Source: Shewanella gaetbuli (lineage in GTDB: Bacteria; Pseudomonadota; Gammaproteobacteria; Enterobacterales; Shewanellaceae). Taken from it: DNA of 64,000 nt. The position numbers and the translations under genes were made by a program. Each line of letters starts with the position of its first letter. The stretch's first letter is position 1. The stretch spans positions 62,001-126,000 of the forward strand of contig NZ_JAKIKP010000007.1 in assembly GCF_023284065.1 (NCBI RefSeq). The letters run 5' to 3'. Below the pieces are notes generated by a model. The model was not told where the DNA came from and searched no databases. It saw nothing but the letters and a program-made list of their open reading frames with translations. Below are positions 55,931 through 64,000 of this stretch, piece by piece.

Positions 55931-58464
55931 CAAGTCTCAAGCAATATCTAGTAGAGCATATTTGTCGATATTGCGAACTAAAAATGCCGCAAATTGGCAA
56001 AGACGAAGTGTGTGAAGATCTTGATGAATTTGTTGATCGTATATTTGCCCCAGAATCTCTCGGAGGACTTAAACAACTTATTCAAATGATAGTCCGTATT
56101 CGAAATATATCCTTTCATTCAGCACACACCATAATGAAAGAGTTGCATTTGCCAATCTATATTTTTGATGCCTTACACAACTATAGTTTTGACGTTGATG
56201 ACCGTTATATCAGCAATGAATACCATCGGACTAAGTATCAAAAAGGATGGTGTAGTGAATATCCTTTCTATGTTGTATTACTTAAATCTTATGAGTACAA
56301 CCTGACAATAAAATCATGCGAATTATTCGCTGCATTCATCAAGCACTATTATTCAGTGTTAGATACCCTCAGAGATAAAGACTTAGCAAGGGAATCGTCA
56401 ACCAGAGAAGAAGATGCCTGCTCAAATTTCAGGCTTTTCATGAGAACCAATGCTTCTGAACTGAATTATGTACGCGAGACAATTCCCAATATAACAGGCG
56501 ATTCACCTACGGCTATTGCTCACCAACTAGATCAATATCTTAATAGTAAAGAAACATGGCCATATCTACCGCATAAAAATTATCTTCGAACACTGTGCCA
56601 TTTTTTTTCCAATGATTGGAGGCCACCAAAGCATATCCGTCGCCGAAGAGCATCAATTGACAGATTACCCAAACGTTATGCTGATCCAATAGCCATTCCG
56701 ATTGTTGGTGCTCACAATGACATTTTCGCATTAATTCCCGATGAACCATTAATACCTAACAGTGAAGGTTTAAATGAAGATGACCAACATGCTGCTCAGA
56801 CATTTGTGATCAATAACCGCGATGTTGATACTAAACGTGACAAAACCGAACTACTAGACACTGCAATTCCATTCAATAAGCATGTACAAAAGCGAACAGC
56901 AATTGACATCACCGCAAGTGTTCGTCGCTCTCATAATATGGGCATACAAAATACACAGTTATTAATGCCTGAAGAGCTTAACTTCCTTGCTAGAAAGTTA
57001 ATTCTTATGAGTCATCAAGCTGAAAACAGCGAAATGGTGATAGTAATTTGGCTAATGTTGTTATTGAGTAAATCTGTAGAAGAATTACAAAGCTTAGTGG
57101 TGTTCACCGATTTATCTAGCAAACAGCAAGGCTTGTATATTGATGAACTTGGTCAAGGGTGGTGGTTCTTCTATGTTAGCCATTCAGCAAAAGCTAAGCT
57201 AAATAACGAAGGACTAAGAGAGAACAAAGAAGAGGTTTTTACATCATGCCCAGAGTTTTTACAAAAACTAATAGTTGCAAATAGAGGGGATCAGTTAACT
57301 GGACCAATCCTTAAGGAAAAAGATCCAAAGGTAATCACACAATCAGTAGTTCATAAACTAAAAAAGCTATCTGATCGCCATGCTTCAGGCCGCGTGAGTG
57401 TTCGACGCTTGGTTAACTTTGTAAGTTATTATCTTAATTCAACAGAAGTTATCGATCCTATTTTTATCGACTATAGCTATGCTGTGCATATGTACATGAC
57501 TCGAGTTGCGAGAAGTTACGCGAATGTAAGTGATCATTTTCGAAGCGTACAACTCGAGAAACTCTGGCGAAATGTTGAACAAGATATTGAAAGCTACACC
57601 GGCAACGTCCTACCGATTTCATTATTTGAGCTTCGACATTTTGATCAAGCTGATTCATTCATAGGGTCATCGTTCACGCCGACAAATGATGCCATATCAA
57701 CATTGATTAACTCATTAACAAGGCGAATCTCGGCATCTATGCCCAGTTTTCAACATAGATTAATAGATATAGTTGATTATCATAATGCATTCACAGCTTA
57801 TACGGCGTGGATGTTGCTATTTGGAACGGGTTATAGAGCGGCTTGGAATCCGTTACCGACATTCGCCTTATTTTTACCTTCATTAAATTTAATGGGGATA
57901 AGTGATAAAGACGATTCTGATTTTAGTCATTCTCGTATCGTCGCCGTTCCCAATGTTTTAGCCTCACAACTTAAAGAATATAAACGTCACTTAGGGTGTT
58001 TACGCTCACTGTTGCGCGTGTTATTACCAAAGTTATGTAGCACGATTGACAATATCGTAGATGTTGAGCAAAACATACTGAGCTTTAATCATTCTCAGGC
58101 AACACAATGGTACAAAGTCATCCGTAATTCACGTAAAGAACAAGGTCCTTTCTTTTTTTTAAATAGGCAACGCAATAGTGTTGTAGCCACGAATTTATCT
58201 CCTTCAGAACTTGTGAACTATTGTAAAAATGAAATACAACTGCCAGCTAATGCTGGACGCCATTGGTTGAAATCCCACTTACTAAAGAAAAACATTTGTC
58301 CTGAGTTAATCAATTTCCAAATGGGTCATTGGCAAGCCGGAGAAGTGCCATTAGGCCATTATTCAGCGTTAAGTCATGTTGAAGCTATAAATGAAATGGT
58401 CCCTGTACTTGATGAATTATTTGAGGAGGTGGGATGGAAAACATTAAAGTCCGTCATTTCATAA
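55927..58464 (+). CDS. Island trio protein B, large degenerate tyrosine-recombinase-like protein
   Basis: 845 residues. The C-terminal 230 residues look like a tyrosine-recombinase catalytic domain: LLFGTGYRAAWNPLP near 631 (Arg I), GRHWLKSHLL near 774 in place of HxLR, and QMGHWQAGE...LGHYSAL near 800-815 (His and Tyr). The second catalytic Arg is Lys here. The N-terminal 600 residues are unlike any family I recognise. It may be a core-binding or regulatory partner of protein C rather than an active enzyme. Coupled to A by a 4-base overlap and to C by a 31-base overlap. Confidence 0.75.
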   Translation: MTSLKQYLVEHICRYCELKMPQIGKDEVCEDLDEFVDRIFAPESLGGLKQLIQMIVRIRNISFHSAHTIMKELHLPIYIFDALHNYSFDVDDRYISNEYHRTKYQKGWCSEYPFYVVLLKSYEYNLTIKSCELFAAFIKHYYSVLDTLRDKDLARESSTREEDACSNFRLFMRTNASELNYVRETIPNITGDSPTAIAHQLDQYLNSKETWPYLPHKNYLRTLCHFFSNDWRPPKHIRRRRASIDRLPKRYADPIAIPIVGAHNDIFALIPDEPLIPNSEGLNEDDQHAAQTFVINNRDVDTKRDKTELLDTAIPFNKHVQKRTAIDITASVRRSHNMGIQNTQLLMPEELNFLARKLILMSHQAENSEMVIVIWLMLLLSKSVEELQSLVVFTDLSSKQQGLYIDELGQGWWFFYVSHSAKAKLNNEGLRENKEEVFTSCPEFLQKLIVANRGDQLTGPILKEKDPKVITQSVVHKLKKLSDRHASGRVSVRRLVNFVSYYLNSTEVIDPIFIDYSYAVHMYMTRVARSYANVSDHFRSVQLEKLWRNVEQDIESYTGNVLPISLFELRHFDQADSFIGSSFTPTNDAISTLINSLTRRISASMPSFQHRLIDIVDYHNAFTAYTAWMLLFGTGYRAAWNPLPTFALFLPSLNLMGISDKDDSDFSHSRIVAVPNVLASQLKEYKRHLGCLRSLLRVLLPKLCSTIDNIVDVEQNILSFNHSQATQWYKVIRNSRKEQGPFFFLNRQRNSVVATNLSPSELVNYCKNEIQLPANAGRHWLKSHLLKKNICPELINFQMGHWQAGEVPLGHYSALSHVEAINEMVPVLDELFEEVGWKTLKSVIS

Positions 58465-61400
58465 AAAGACTCATTGAAACTGGAAAATTACACCCTTTGT
58501 ATCGAGAAGTGTTTGATGCTTTCGTTGAACAAAATGAACATGCAGTTGAAGACGATTCTGAAAGTAAAGTTGATGATGCTCAAAGTAAAATTGAAGCGGA
58601 TTTTTATCAATCTTATAAAAACTTACTTGGGCATTTAAAAAAACGATTCATTCTGTCGGAAACAAAAATTTTACCTGATGAGTTAGAGGCGTTAATTGCG
58701 CAACTAAAACCAGCTGTTTTGAGTAAGCAAACACAGTTGTTGATTTTGCAGTCGATACTCAACTATGCCAAAAAACATCATGGCATAGATTCTCCTAACA
58801 TACCGTCTATTGTCACTCTTAAACGTGATAAACCTATTTTATCGCCGGTTGAACTCGTCAAACTACCAATTGTTGATATGCTTTACACGCTACTCGATAA
58901 AGAATTAATTAGCCCAAATAGAGCGCTATCTAAAAACGAAAAGCTAGGACGAGCTGCACTGTTAGTCTATCTGACAGTTAATGTGAGCAAGACTCAGGAA
59001 CTTCTGTCGATTCTTGAGCATCCCAAGGATGTGTTTTATGTCGGGGGAATTTGTTATTGGCAAAAACAACAGACAATAACAGCTCCAAAAAGATATATAT
59101 TGAGTGATGTTGCGGTAATGGCATTACAGCAATGGGTTAACGTCAATCAGAGTTCATCAAAGATCCAAGCATGTATCGTAAAGTACTTAAACACCACATC
59201 TGAATTTGATTGGTCAGATTTATCAATTCTAAAATTACGGACTCTTAGAAAAATTCACAACATCCTGCATTTAGGGCCAGTACAGTATCAGATGTATTTT
59301 TTACCCAGTGTGAGCCAAGCACTACCAGAACATCCTCTTATGCGGATACTAACAAATAAAGCATGCTTACATTCAGAGCCTCATTTGTTAGGGGTAAGTG
59401 AGCGAGGCACAAACAAATTTAACCAATGGCGACATATGGTCAATAACAACCATTGCTTTATTGCTATTGATATCACCTTAAAACAACTCGATGACATATT
59501 TTTTAAACTCAATCTGCTCAAAGAACGCAATGAGCCACGAGTAACATGTTTAGCTTTTGTGAGTGATATGCTTCAATCATCTGAATTGACAGCTAATCCT
59601 TATCTTTGGTTGTTATGCTCTTGGTTATTCTCGCTGTTAAAAGATGGAGGTACTTATAAGCGCCGTTTAAAGTTGGCTACTACAGTGGACTACGTTAGAA
59701 GCTTGAGTAAACCGTTTCTTGCCGTATTTAGTACTTGTGATTTAGGGTTATTATCGGGTGAAGATTGGGCGAATAAACTGAATGAATCCGCTGAAACCTT
59801 TACCTCAGCTCAACGAAAAAAATATATTTATTATTTTGCACAGTTTTTAGTTGAAACAAACTTAGTTCGAGATCTCTGCCTATCCGATATCGATGTTGTT
59901 GGAAGTTCTAGTAAAGTTGACGCGAATTTAATTTCTCCAAGTCATATTGATGAAGTATTGGGCTATCTTACAGAACATGTTCAAGATGATGTAGTCTATC
60001 AATATGCTTATTTTTTGTTATGTTTTTGCTTTTACAGCGGCTTACGCAGGAATGAAGCTTCAAAATTAACCTGGGCTGACTTTTCATTTGCAGTCAAGGC
60101 ACCAACCATAGATGAATTTGACTATGTGCAACTTTCGGTTAGACCAAATCAACATCGCTCGCTTAAAACGACTTCTGCTCGTCGTGAGTTACCATTAGAT
60201 GCTCTTTGGCCAAAAACAGCCATAGAAAAGTTGCGGGTGAGATATCAAATACAGCAACACTCAGGAACAAACAAAAAGGCGCTATTGTTTGATGATGCAA
60301 ATCGAGTCAATCAAGCTTATGAGTTAATATCAGATTTAATCCGCCACTTTACAAAAGACTACACTTTACGAATTCATCATCTTCGTCATAGCTTTGCTAA
60401 TTGGTCTTGGTGCCGCTTAAATCCAAGAATCATTAAGCAAGGGCGTACACAATTAACGATGCTAGACCATCAAATGTTTGATGATGATTACCTACAACGG
60501 TTACAAACTCGATTACGCTACAATATGAATAGCCGTAAAAAGATGTTCATTTTGGCTCATCTAATGGGGCATAAAGATGTCCAATCAACTTTAAATAGCT
60601 ATTTACACCTTAAAGATATTTTGTATTACCTAGAGTTAAAGCCTTACTTTAATTTAACTAAGTATTTTACCTCTGAATGTGTCGGACGCGTATCTTGGCT
60701 AGAACCTGAACAGGGCTTAAGTTTGGCAGAAAGGTTAAATTATTATACTAGAGATACTGAAGCGAAATTAGCGATTCAACCAGCACCATTAACGTCATCC
60801 TTGTCGGTTCCTACATTTTCAAATTATGTCAGAGAAATAAAACCCAATTGTGAGATAAGCAGTATGACTTGGGCTAGAGCACTGAACGCTTTAAAAGTCA
60901 GTTCGGTTATCGAGTCTTCTCAATATTACAATGTTCCCCTAGAAGAATTACAGCAACTGCTTAATAATGCTAAGCAAGTTCATCAGCACTACCCGCGCGT
61001 GAGTAAGCGACTTCCATTAATACCAGCCTTTCCAAGATTACCTCACGCCGACGATGCAGCCAAAGTTGATGTTTTCGTCGCTAAATCCAGTAAAGTCTTT
61101 ATGTATCTTTGCAACAAATTCGACAAGAGTATTGGAGTTGAACCGTTTACCTTATCTAATGTCAGGTTGAGCATGGAAATATTGAATTACGCCGTACCTG
61201 GAAAGGATTTTGCTTTAAGGTGTCCCGACTCAACAGTATCAAGAATATTTATTCGTTTTTGTCAGCTAATGGGCTTAAAAGATAGACATTTAAAATTCAG
61301 GTTTCATCGAGCAGATTTAACTAAAGATAAAGAGCAATCAAAGGCTATTGAATATCGATGGAAAAAAACCATCAAAGATTACGGATTTAATGAAAATAAT

Positions 61401-61565
61401 TTTGTAGTTGCAAGTGAGAGTGAAGGACGCTTTTTAGGTAAACATGACGGTAATGGCTTTTTAGAAATCGCATTGGTCAACAATCGATATAAGCGGGTTC
61501 AACGACATAAAAGCCTGTTTAGTTTTTTACATTTTTTGCTCATTTTGAGCTACCAAGGAAAATAA
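58434..61565 (+). CDS. Island trio protein C, very large tyrosine recombinase
   Basis: 1043 residues, starting inside gene B after GAGGAGGTGGG. The catalytic set is complete: FYSGLRRNEASKLTW near 537 (Arg I), IHHLRHSFANW near 647 (His and Arg II), LMGHKDVQSTLNSYLHL near 710-725 (His III and the nucleophilic Tyr). About 510 residues precede the domain and about 315 follow it, so it is two to three times the usual integrase size. It is the likely integrase of the tRNA-Val island. Three-gene recombinase modules are known (for example RIT elements, Tn554 TnpABC, gamma-mobile-trio islands); whether this matches one needs a search. Confidence 0.85.
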   Translation: MENIKVRHFIKRLIETGKLHPLYREVFDAFVEQNEHAVEDDSESKVDDAQSKIEADFYQSYKNLLGHLKKRFILSETKILPDELEALIAQLKPAVLSKQTQLLILQSILNYAKKHHGIDSPNIPSIVTLKRDKPILSPVELVKLPIVDMLYTLLDKELISPNRALSKNEKLGRAALLVYLTVNVSKTQELLSILEHPKDVFYVGGICYWQKQQTITAPKRYILSDVAVMALQQWVNVNQSSSKIQACIVKYLNTTSEFDWSDLSILKLRTLRKIHNILHLGPVQYQMYFLPSVSQALPEHPLMRILTNKACLHSEPHLLGVSERGTNKFNQWRHMVNNNHCFIAIDITLKQLDDIFFKLNLLKERNEPRVTCLAFVSDMLQSSELTANPYLWLLCSWLFSLLKDGGTYKRRLKLATTVDYVRSLSKPFLAVFSTCDLGLLSGEDWANKLNESAETFTSAQRKKYIYYFAQFLVETNLVRDLCLSDIDVVGSSSKVDANLISPSHIDEVLGYLTEHVQDDVVYQYAYFLLCFCFYSGLRRNEASKLTWADFSFAVKAPTIDEFDYVQLSVRPNQHRSLKTTSARRELPLDALWPKTAIEKLRVRYQIQQHSGTNKKALLFDDANRVNQAYELISDLIRHFTKDYTLRIHHLRHSFANWSWCRLNPRIIKQGRTQLTMLDHQMFDDDYLQRLQTRLRYNMNSRKKMFILAHLMGHKDVQSTLNSYLHLKDILYYLELKPYFNLTKYFTSECVGRVSWLEPEQGLSLAERLNYYTRDTEAKLAIQPAPLTSSLSVPTFSNYVREIKPNCEISSMTWARALNALKVSSVIESSQYYNVPLEELQQLLNNAKQVHQHYPRVSKRLPLIPAFPRLPHADDAAKVDVFVAKSSKVFMYLCNKFDKSIGVEPFTLSNVRLSMEILNYAVPGKDFALRCPDSTVSRIFIRFCQLMGLKDRHLKFRFHRADLTKDKEQSKAIEYRWKKTIKDYGFNENNFVVASESEGRFLGKHDGNGFLEIALVNNRYKRVQRHKSLFSFLHFLLILSYQGK

Positions 61566-61784
61566 ATCTATGGTCAATTCCACCAAGTCTTACATCTTTC
61601 AATCAAACCTACCTTATCTGCTATTAAAATACCTTTTGAAGGAGCCTCTAAAAAAGTAAGAACAGGTGTACTAGCTCTCACTTTTTCAAGTTGAATGTCA
61701 GATCAAGTCGAGACTAATACAATTTACGACAAAGTCGCTCGGTAATTAGACCGACAGTCTCCCTTGGTAATCACACTAATACAC

Positions 61785-61934
61785 CTAATGGCTGGACTCC
61801 CATTCTCTGTAGTGTAAAGCCCATTCAAGTTCCTTTGCCTTTTTCTCTGCCTCTGTGGTTCTTTCGGATAGATGAAGGATATTGACTATCAAGAATATAA
61901 GGGTTAATGACTGCACAACTATAACTGCAATCAT
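61785..61934 (-). CDS. Small membrane protein, 49 residues (predicted)
   Basis: Starts MIAVIVVQSLTLIFLIVNIL, one strong transmembrane segment, then a charged, coiled-coil-like tail (SERTTEAEKKAKELEWALHY) and ends REWESSH. An AAGAAGAG lies a few bases before the ATG. The hydrophobic/charged split is what a real small membrane protein shows and is unlikely by chance. No family is recognised. It sits alone between the recombinase trio and an IS remnant; the rest of 61566-62085 shows nothing gene-like. Confidence 0.42.
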   Translation of the reverse strand: MIAVIVVQSLTLIFLIVNILHLSERTTEAEKKAKELEWALHYREWESSH

Positions 61935-62085
61935 ATGACTCTTCTTTATTTTGCAAACCACTTTTTACAACACCTCTAAAATTTGAGCTCAAAACAGGAT
62001 TCTGTAACTTTATTAAAGCTTTGTGATTATGTAACTTTAACCATCACTATATCGATCACATTTTAAGAGAGTTTTCCTCATTTAA

Positions 62086-62640
62086 TCACTTGTAAAATAT
62101 TAGCAGTAAATCATTCAGCGATTCATGTAGCCGATCATAATTATATTCTTCAATTCAACTATCAGCGATTTCCCTAACCTCAGTCAAGCCACTGGACAAA
62201 TAACAATCTAATACTTCATTTCGATACGTACGGCTAAATGGTTCAATATACACATGTTGTGAAGGTATCCTAGGCATAATGATGTATAACTTGATGTCAT
62301 TTTGCTCAGCCCAAACCTCAAGTACATGTGAAATAAACTCAGGCCCATGATCTGTCTTAACCGCTTTGAATAACCAAGATAGACGACAATCGGGTCAAAC
62401 ACGCGTATCTCAAGCCAACACAACACCTAAGCCAAATTTATTAATGGCATAGTGAGCTAAGACCTTTCGCTCTGCTGGCTTTATATCTTTTACTCAACAA
62501 TATCTTTGGGTACCATATTCTGTAAACTGACGTCAGCAAACATATTTTTAAGTTTGGTGTTCTCGGCTTCTAATTCTCGCATACGAGTTAAATCAGAGGC
62601 TTGAAGTAATATTGAGCTAACTGTTGAAATCAAATTTAGT
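62086..62640 (-). mobile_element. Degraded IS3-family insertion sequence
   Basis: The minus strand holds the end of OrfA (MRELEAENTKLKNMFADVSL, then PKDIVE and a stop), the OrfB N-terminus (KPAERKVLAHYAINKFGL) and, after a large internal deletion, the OrfB integrase-core end (KTDHGPEFISHVLEVWAEQ, then QHVYIEPFSRTYRNEVLD and EEYNYDRLHESLNDL). Stops occur at several points and frames shift, so it is dead. The catalytic DDE middle is missing. It marks old IS activity in the island. Confidence 0.85.
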
Positions 62641-62642
62641 TC

Positions 62643-62678
62643 CATTGGCTATAGAATGCTTATTCTATAGCCAATGGT
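62643..62678. terminator. Perfect 16-base inverted repeat with 4-base loop
   Basis: CCATTGGCTATAGAAT and ATTCTATAGCCAATGG flank GCTT, then TTTCTTTT on the plus strand. It could terminate rightward transcription or be a recombination relic at the IS edge. The stretch 62679-62861 shows no gene. Confidence 0.55.
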
Positions 62679-62861
62679 TTCTTTTAAAAGTTTCACAAAG
62701 TAAAATCCTTTTTACCTAGGTATATAAGGTGAAGGATCAATCAATAAAAATTTTTAATGAAAAATCAATTGATTCAGTTTATCTCGGTCTGCAAATAGCA
62801 TTTCCTCATATTAATTAAGCATCAAGTACACTAATCTAAGTTGAGCTAAGCTACCGTATGC

Positions 62862-64000
62862 TTACAACACAATAAACTCAAAAGCTCGAATGCGTTCTCG
62901 ATACTCTCTAGATATACATTCAACAATATTAGGCTTTACAGAGCATAATTGGTCGATGTTCCTAAGCCATCGTATTTGATCAGTCTTTAGAGCCTGTGAG
63001 TTGGGGGACTGGTCGTATGATTCAGAATATAGATAGCTAAGCTCTCTGTCGTATTCCGATAACATTTCATCTGAGCAAATGGCTTTCTCTCTTGTACTTG
63101 TTGCTAGCTCGCAATTGAAACTAGGCCCTGATTGAGAAAGATAAGCTCGAGCCTTGCTTGAGTTGAATCGCCAATTCTTATCCATGTAGCTAAAATAGTT
63201 ATTCCCCATACTATCTTTCACATTAGGATCTACACCCGCATCAAGTATTAGTTGTATTGTTCTTTGGCTTGAATTCTCTGCAGCATACATCAGAGCCGTT
63301 CGACCATAAGTCACCATATTCTCAGCAAGTGGAAAGTCGAAGCGAGCAGTGTTAATGGTTCTTGCGTTGATTAGCTCAGGAATTTTTAGCAAGGTTGATA
63401 CGGCCTTCGAATTATTCATATGAGCAGCGTACATTAGAAGGTTTTTACCGAATGCATTGACCTCAGATAAAGAGCAGTTGGGAGTTGAGCCAGAACATTC
63501 TGTTATTAAATCATCAAGTACTGTTGGTTTATCCAATACTATCGATAGGCAGTCGGCCATACTCCTTTTGTTATCATGATAATAATCAAAAGATTTACTA
63601 CGAATGATCGCTTGGCAACTTTTTACTATTGAATCAGAATCATCGTTTGAAAGTGCATTTGCGAGTTGCTTTAACTGACTCCGCCCAATTTCATCAAGCT
63701 GTTTTCGGTCATAATCAGAGTAAACTTTATCCAAAACCAGTGAAGCAAGATTATTAGCATCTAGCTGACGAGAAACATCACGAAAATAGCCTTCTAAGTA
63801 TGATCGGTTTATGGATGCGATGTTTTTGGCGGCCCCCAATTCTCTGACTGACCAAGCGTCACTTTGAGCAAGATACAGAAAACTATCGACTTCTTTAGAA
63901 CTTTCAAATTCCTCCGTATGGACAGTAGGGCGGTAAATGATATCCAACATTAAATCATGATTCTTAGAATAATAAGGACTTCCTGCGCTCCCGAAATGGC
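62862..64000 (-). CDS. Ankyrin-repeat protein with LprI-like C-terminus, 5' end outside the window
   Basis: At least 362 residues from ATG 63950, but the frame stays open and protein-like (FGSAGSPYYSKNHDL) to the window edge, so the true start probably lies further right. The middle has ankyrin-type units (NLLMYAAHMNNSKAVSTLL, GRTALMYAAENSSQRTIQL with DAGVDPNVKD). The last 80 residues match the LprI/DUF1311 pattern: CELATSTREKAICSDEMLSEYD, then RWLRNIDQLC and CISREYRERI, with paired cysteines. LprI domains occur in periplasmic lysozyme-inhibitor-like proteins. Cargo of the island; function not known. Confidence 0.72.
   Translation of the reverse strand, partial: HFGSAGSPYYSKNHDLMLDIIYRPTVHTEEFESSKEVDSFLYLAQSDAWSVRELGAAKNIASINRSYLEGYFRDVSRQLDANNLASLVLDKVYSDYDRKQLDEIGRSQLKQLANALSNDDSDSIVKSCQAIIRSKSFDYYHDNKRSMADCLSIVLDKPTVLDDLITECSGSTPNCSLSEVNAFGKNLLMYAAHMNNSKAVSTLLKIPELINARTINTARFDFPLAENMVTYGRTALMYAAENSSQRTIQLILDAGVDPNVKDSMGNNYFSYMDKNWRFNSSKARAYLSQSGPSFNCELATSTREKAICSDEMLSEYDRELSYLYSESYDQSPNSQALKTDQIRWLRNIDQLCSVKPNIVECISREYRERIRAFEFIVL

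Noticed and set aside
55349..61565. RIT (recombinase-in-trio) element
   Set aside because: RIT proteins are three integrases of ordinary size; here the first protein is small without catalytic motifs and the others are 845 and 1043 residues.
62208..62426. 72-codon open frame
   Set aside because: Wrong frame of the IS3 OrfB remnant; the true frame gives the integrase-core DHGPEF and FSRTYRNEVLD motifs.

Overview
The window looks like a chromosomal segment of a marine, agar-degrading gammaproteobacterium, most likely an Alteromonadaceae member (Paraglaciecola/Glaciecola/Alteromonas-like). This rests on the infC-thrS and ribE/norM housekeeping genes, three GH50-type agarases, TIGR01782-type TonB-dependent receptors, a tryptophan-halogenase-like/SapC pair and AT-rich intergenic DNA. 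The assignment is by protein recognition; no search was run.

Layout. (1) 1-4.6 kb: housekeeping genes (infC start, thrS with an anticodon-mimic leader hairpin, a CPXCG zinc-ribbon-like protein, ribE, norM). (2) 4.6-9.8 kb: a sugar-oxidation cassette (ThuA-like, a GMC oxidoreductase broken by a large internal deletion, its gluconate-2-dehydrogenase-subunit-3-like partner, an IclR regulator, and divergent PhyH-like dioxygenase and beta-propeller genes). (3) 9.8-10.9 kb: a dense array of three-hairpin repeats. (4) 10.9-16.7 kb: esterase, class-III-like alcohol dehydrogenase, AraC regulator, ferredoxin reductase, ferredoxin and cytochrome P450. This is the gene set expected for oxidative demethylation of 6-O-methyl-D-galactose plus removal of the formaldehyde released. 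(5) 16.9-53.1 kb: a large agar-utilisation locus. It holds three GH50 lipoproteins, two TonB-dependent receptors, a putative operon MFS transporter / PfkB sugar-acid kinase / GH117 anhydrogalactosidase / PhoD-like phosphatase, a GntR regulator, halogenase-like and SapC proteins, an operon for 3,6-anhydro-L-galactose (cycloisomerase, Zn-dehydrogenase, KduD-like SDR, aldehyde dehydrogenase), an FG-GAP/ASPIC protein, galT-galK for D-galactose, and an SMP-30 lactonase. (6) 53.2-54.9 kb: an old-yellow-enzyme-like gene and another repeat array. (7) 55-64 kb: the left part of a genomic island inserted in a tRNA-Val gene, starting with three overlapping genes that include two very large tyrosine-recombinase-like proteins, then a degraded IS3-family element and an ankyrin/LprI-like gene running off the window.

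How it fits together. Agar is cut at the surface by GH50 enzymes, imported through the receptors and split by GH117 into D-galactose and 3,6-anhydro-L-galactose. Galactose goes through GalK/GalT (or is first demethylated by P450). Anhydrogalactose is oxidised, isomerised and converted to 2-keto-3-deoxy-gluconate for phosphorylation. No KDPG aldolase, sulfatase or clear endo-agarase is present here. The near-perfect palindrome ATTGTTAACAAT recurs upstream of most of these units and upstream of the GntR gene, so one regulator probably controls the whole locus. Five clusters of the same hairpin repeat punctuate the module borders. The island at the right end is the least explained part.
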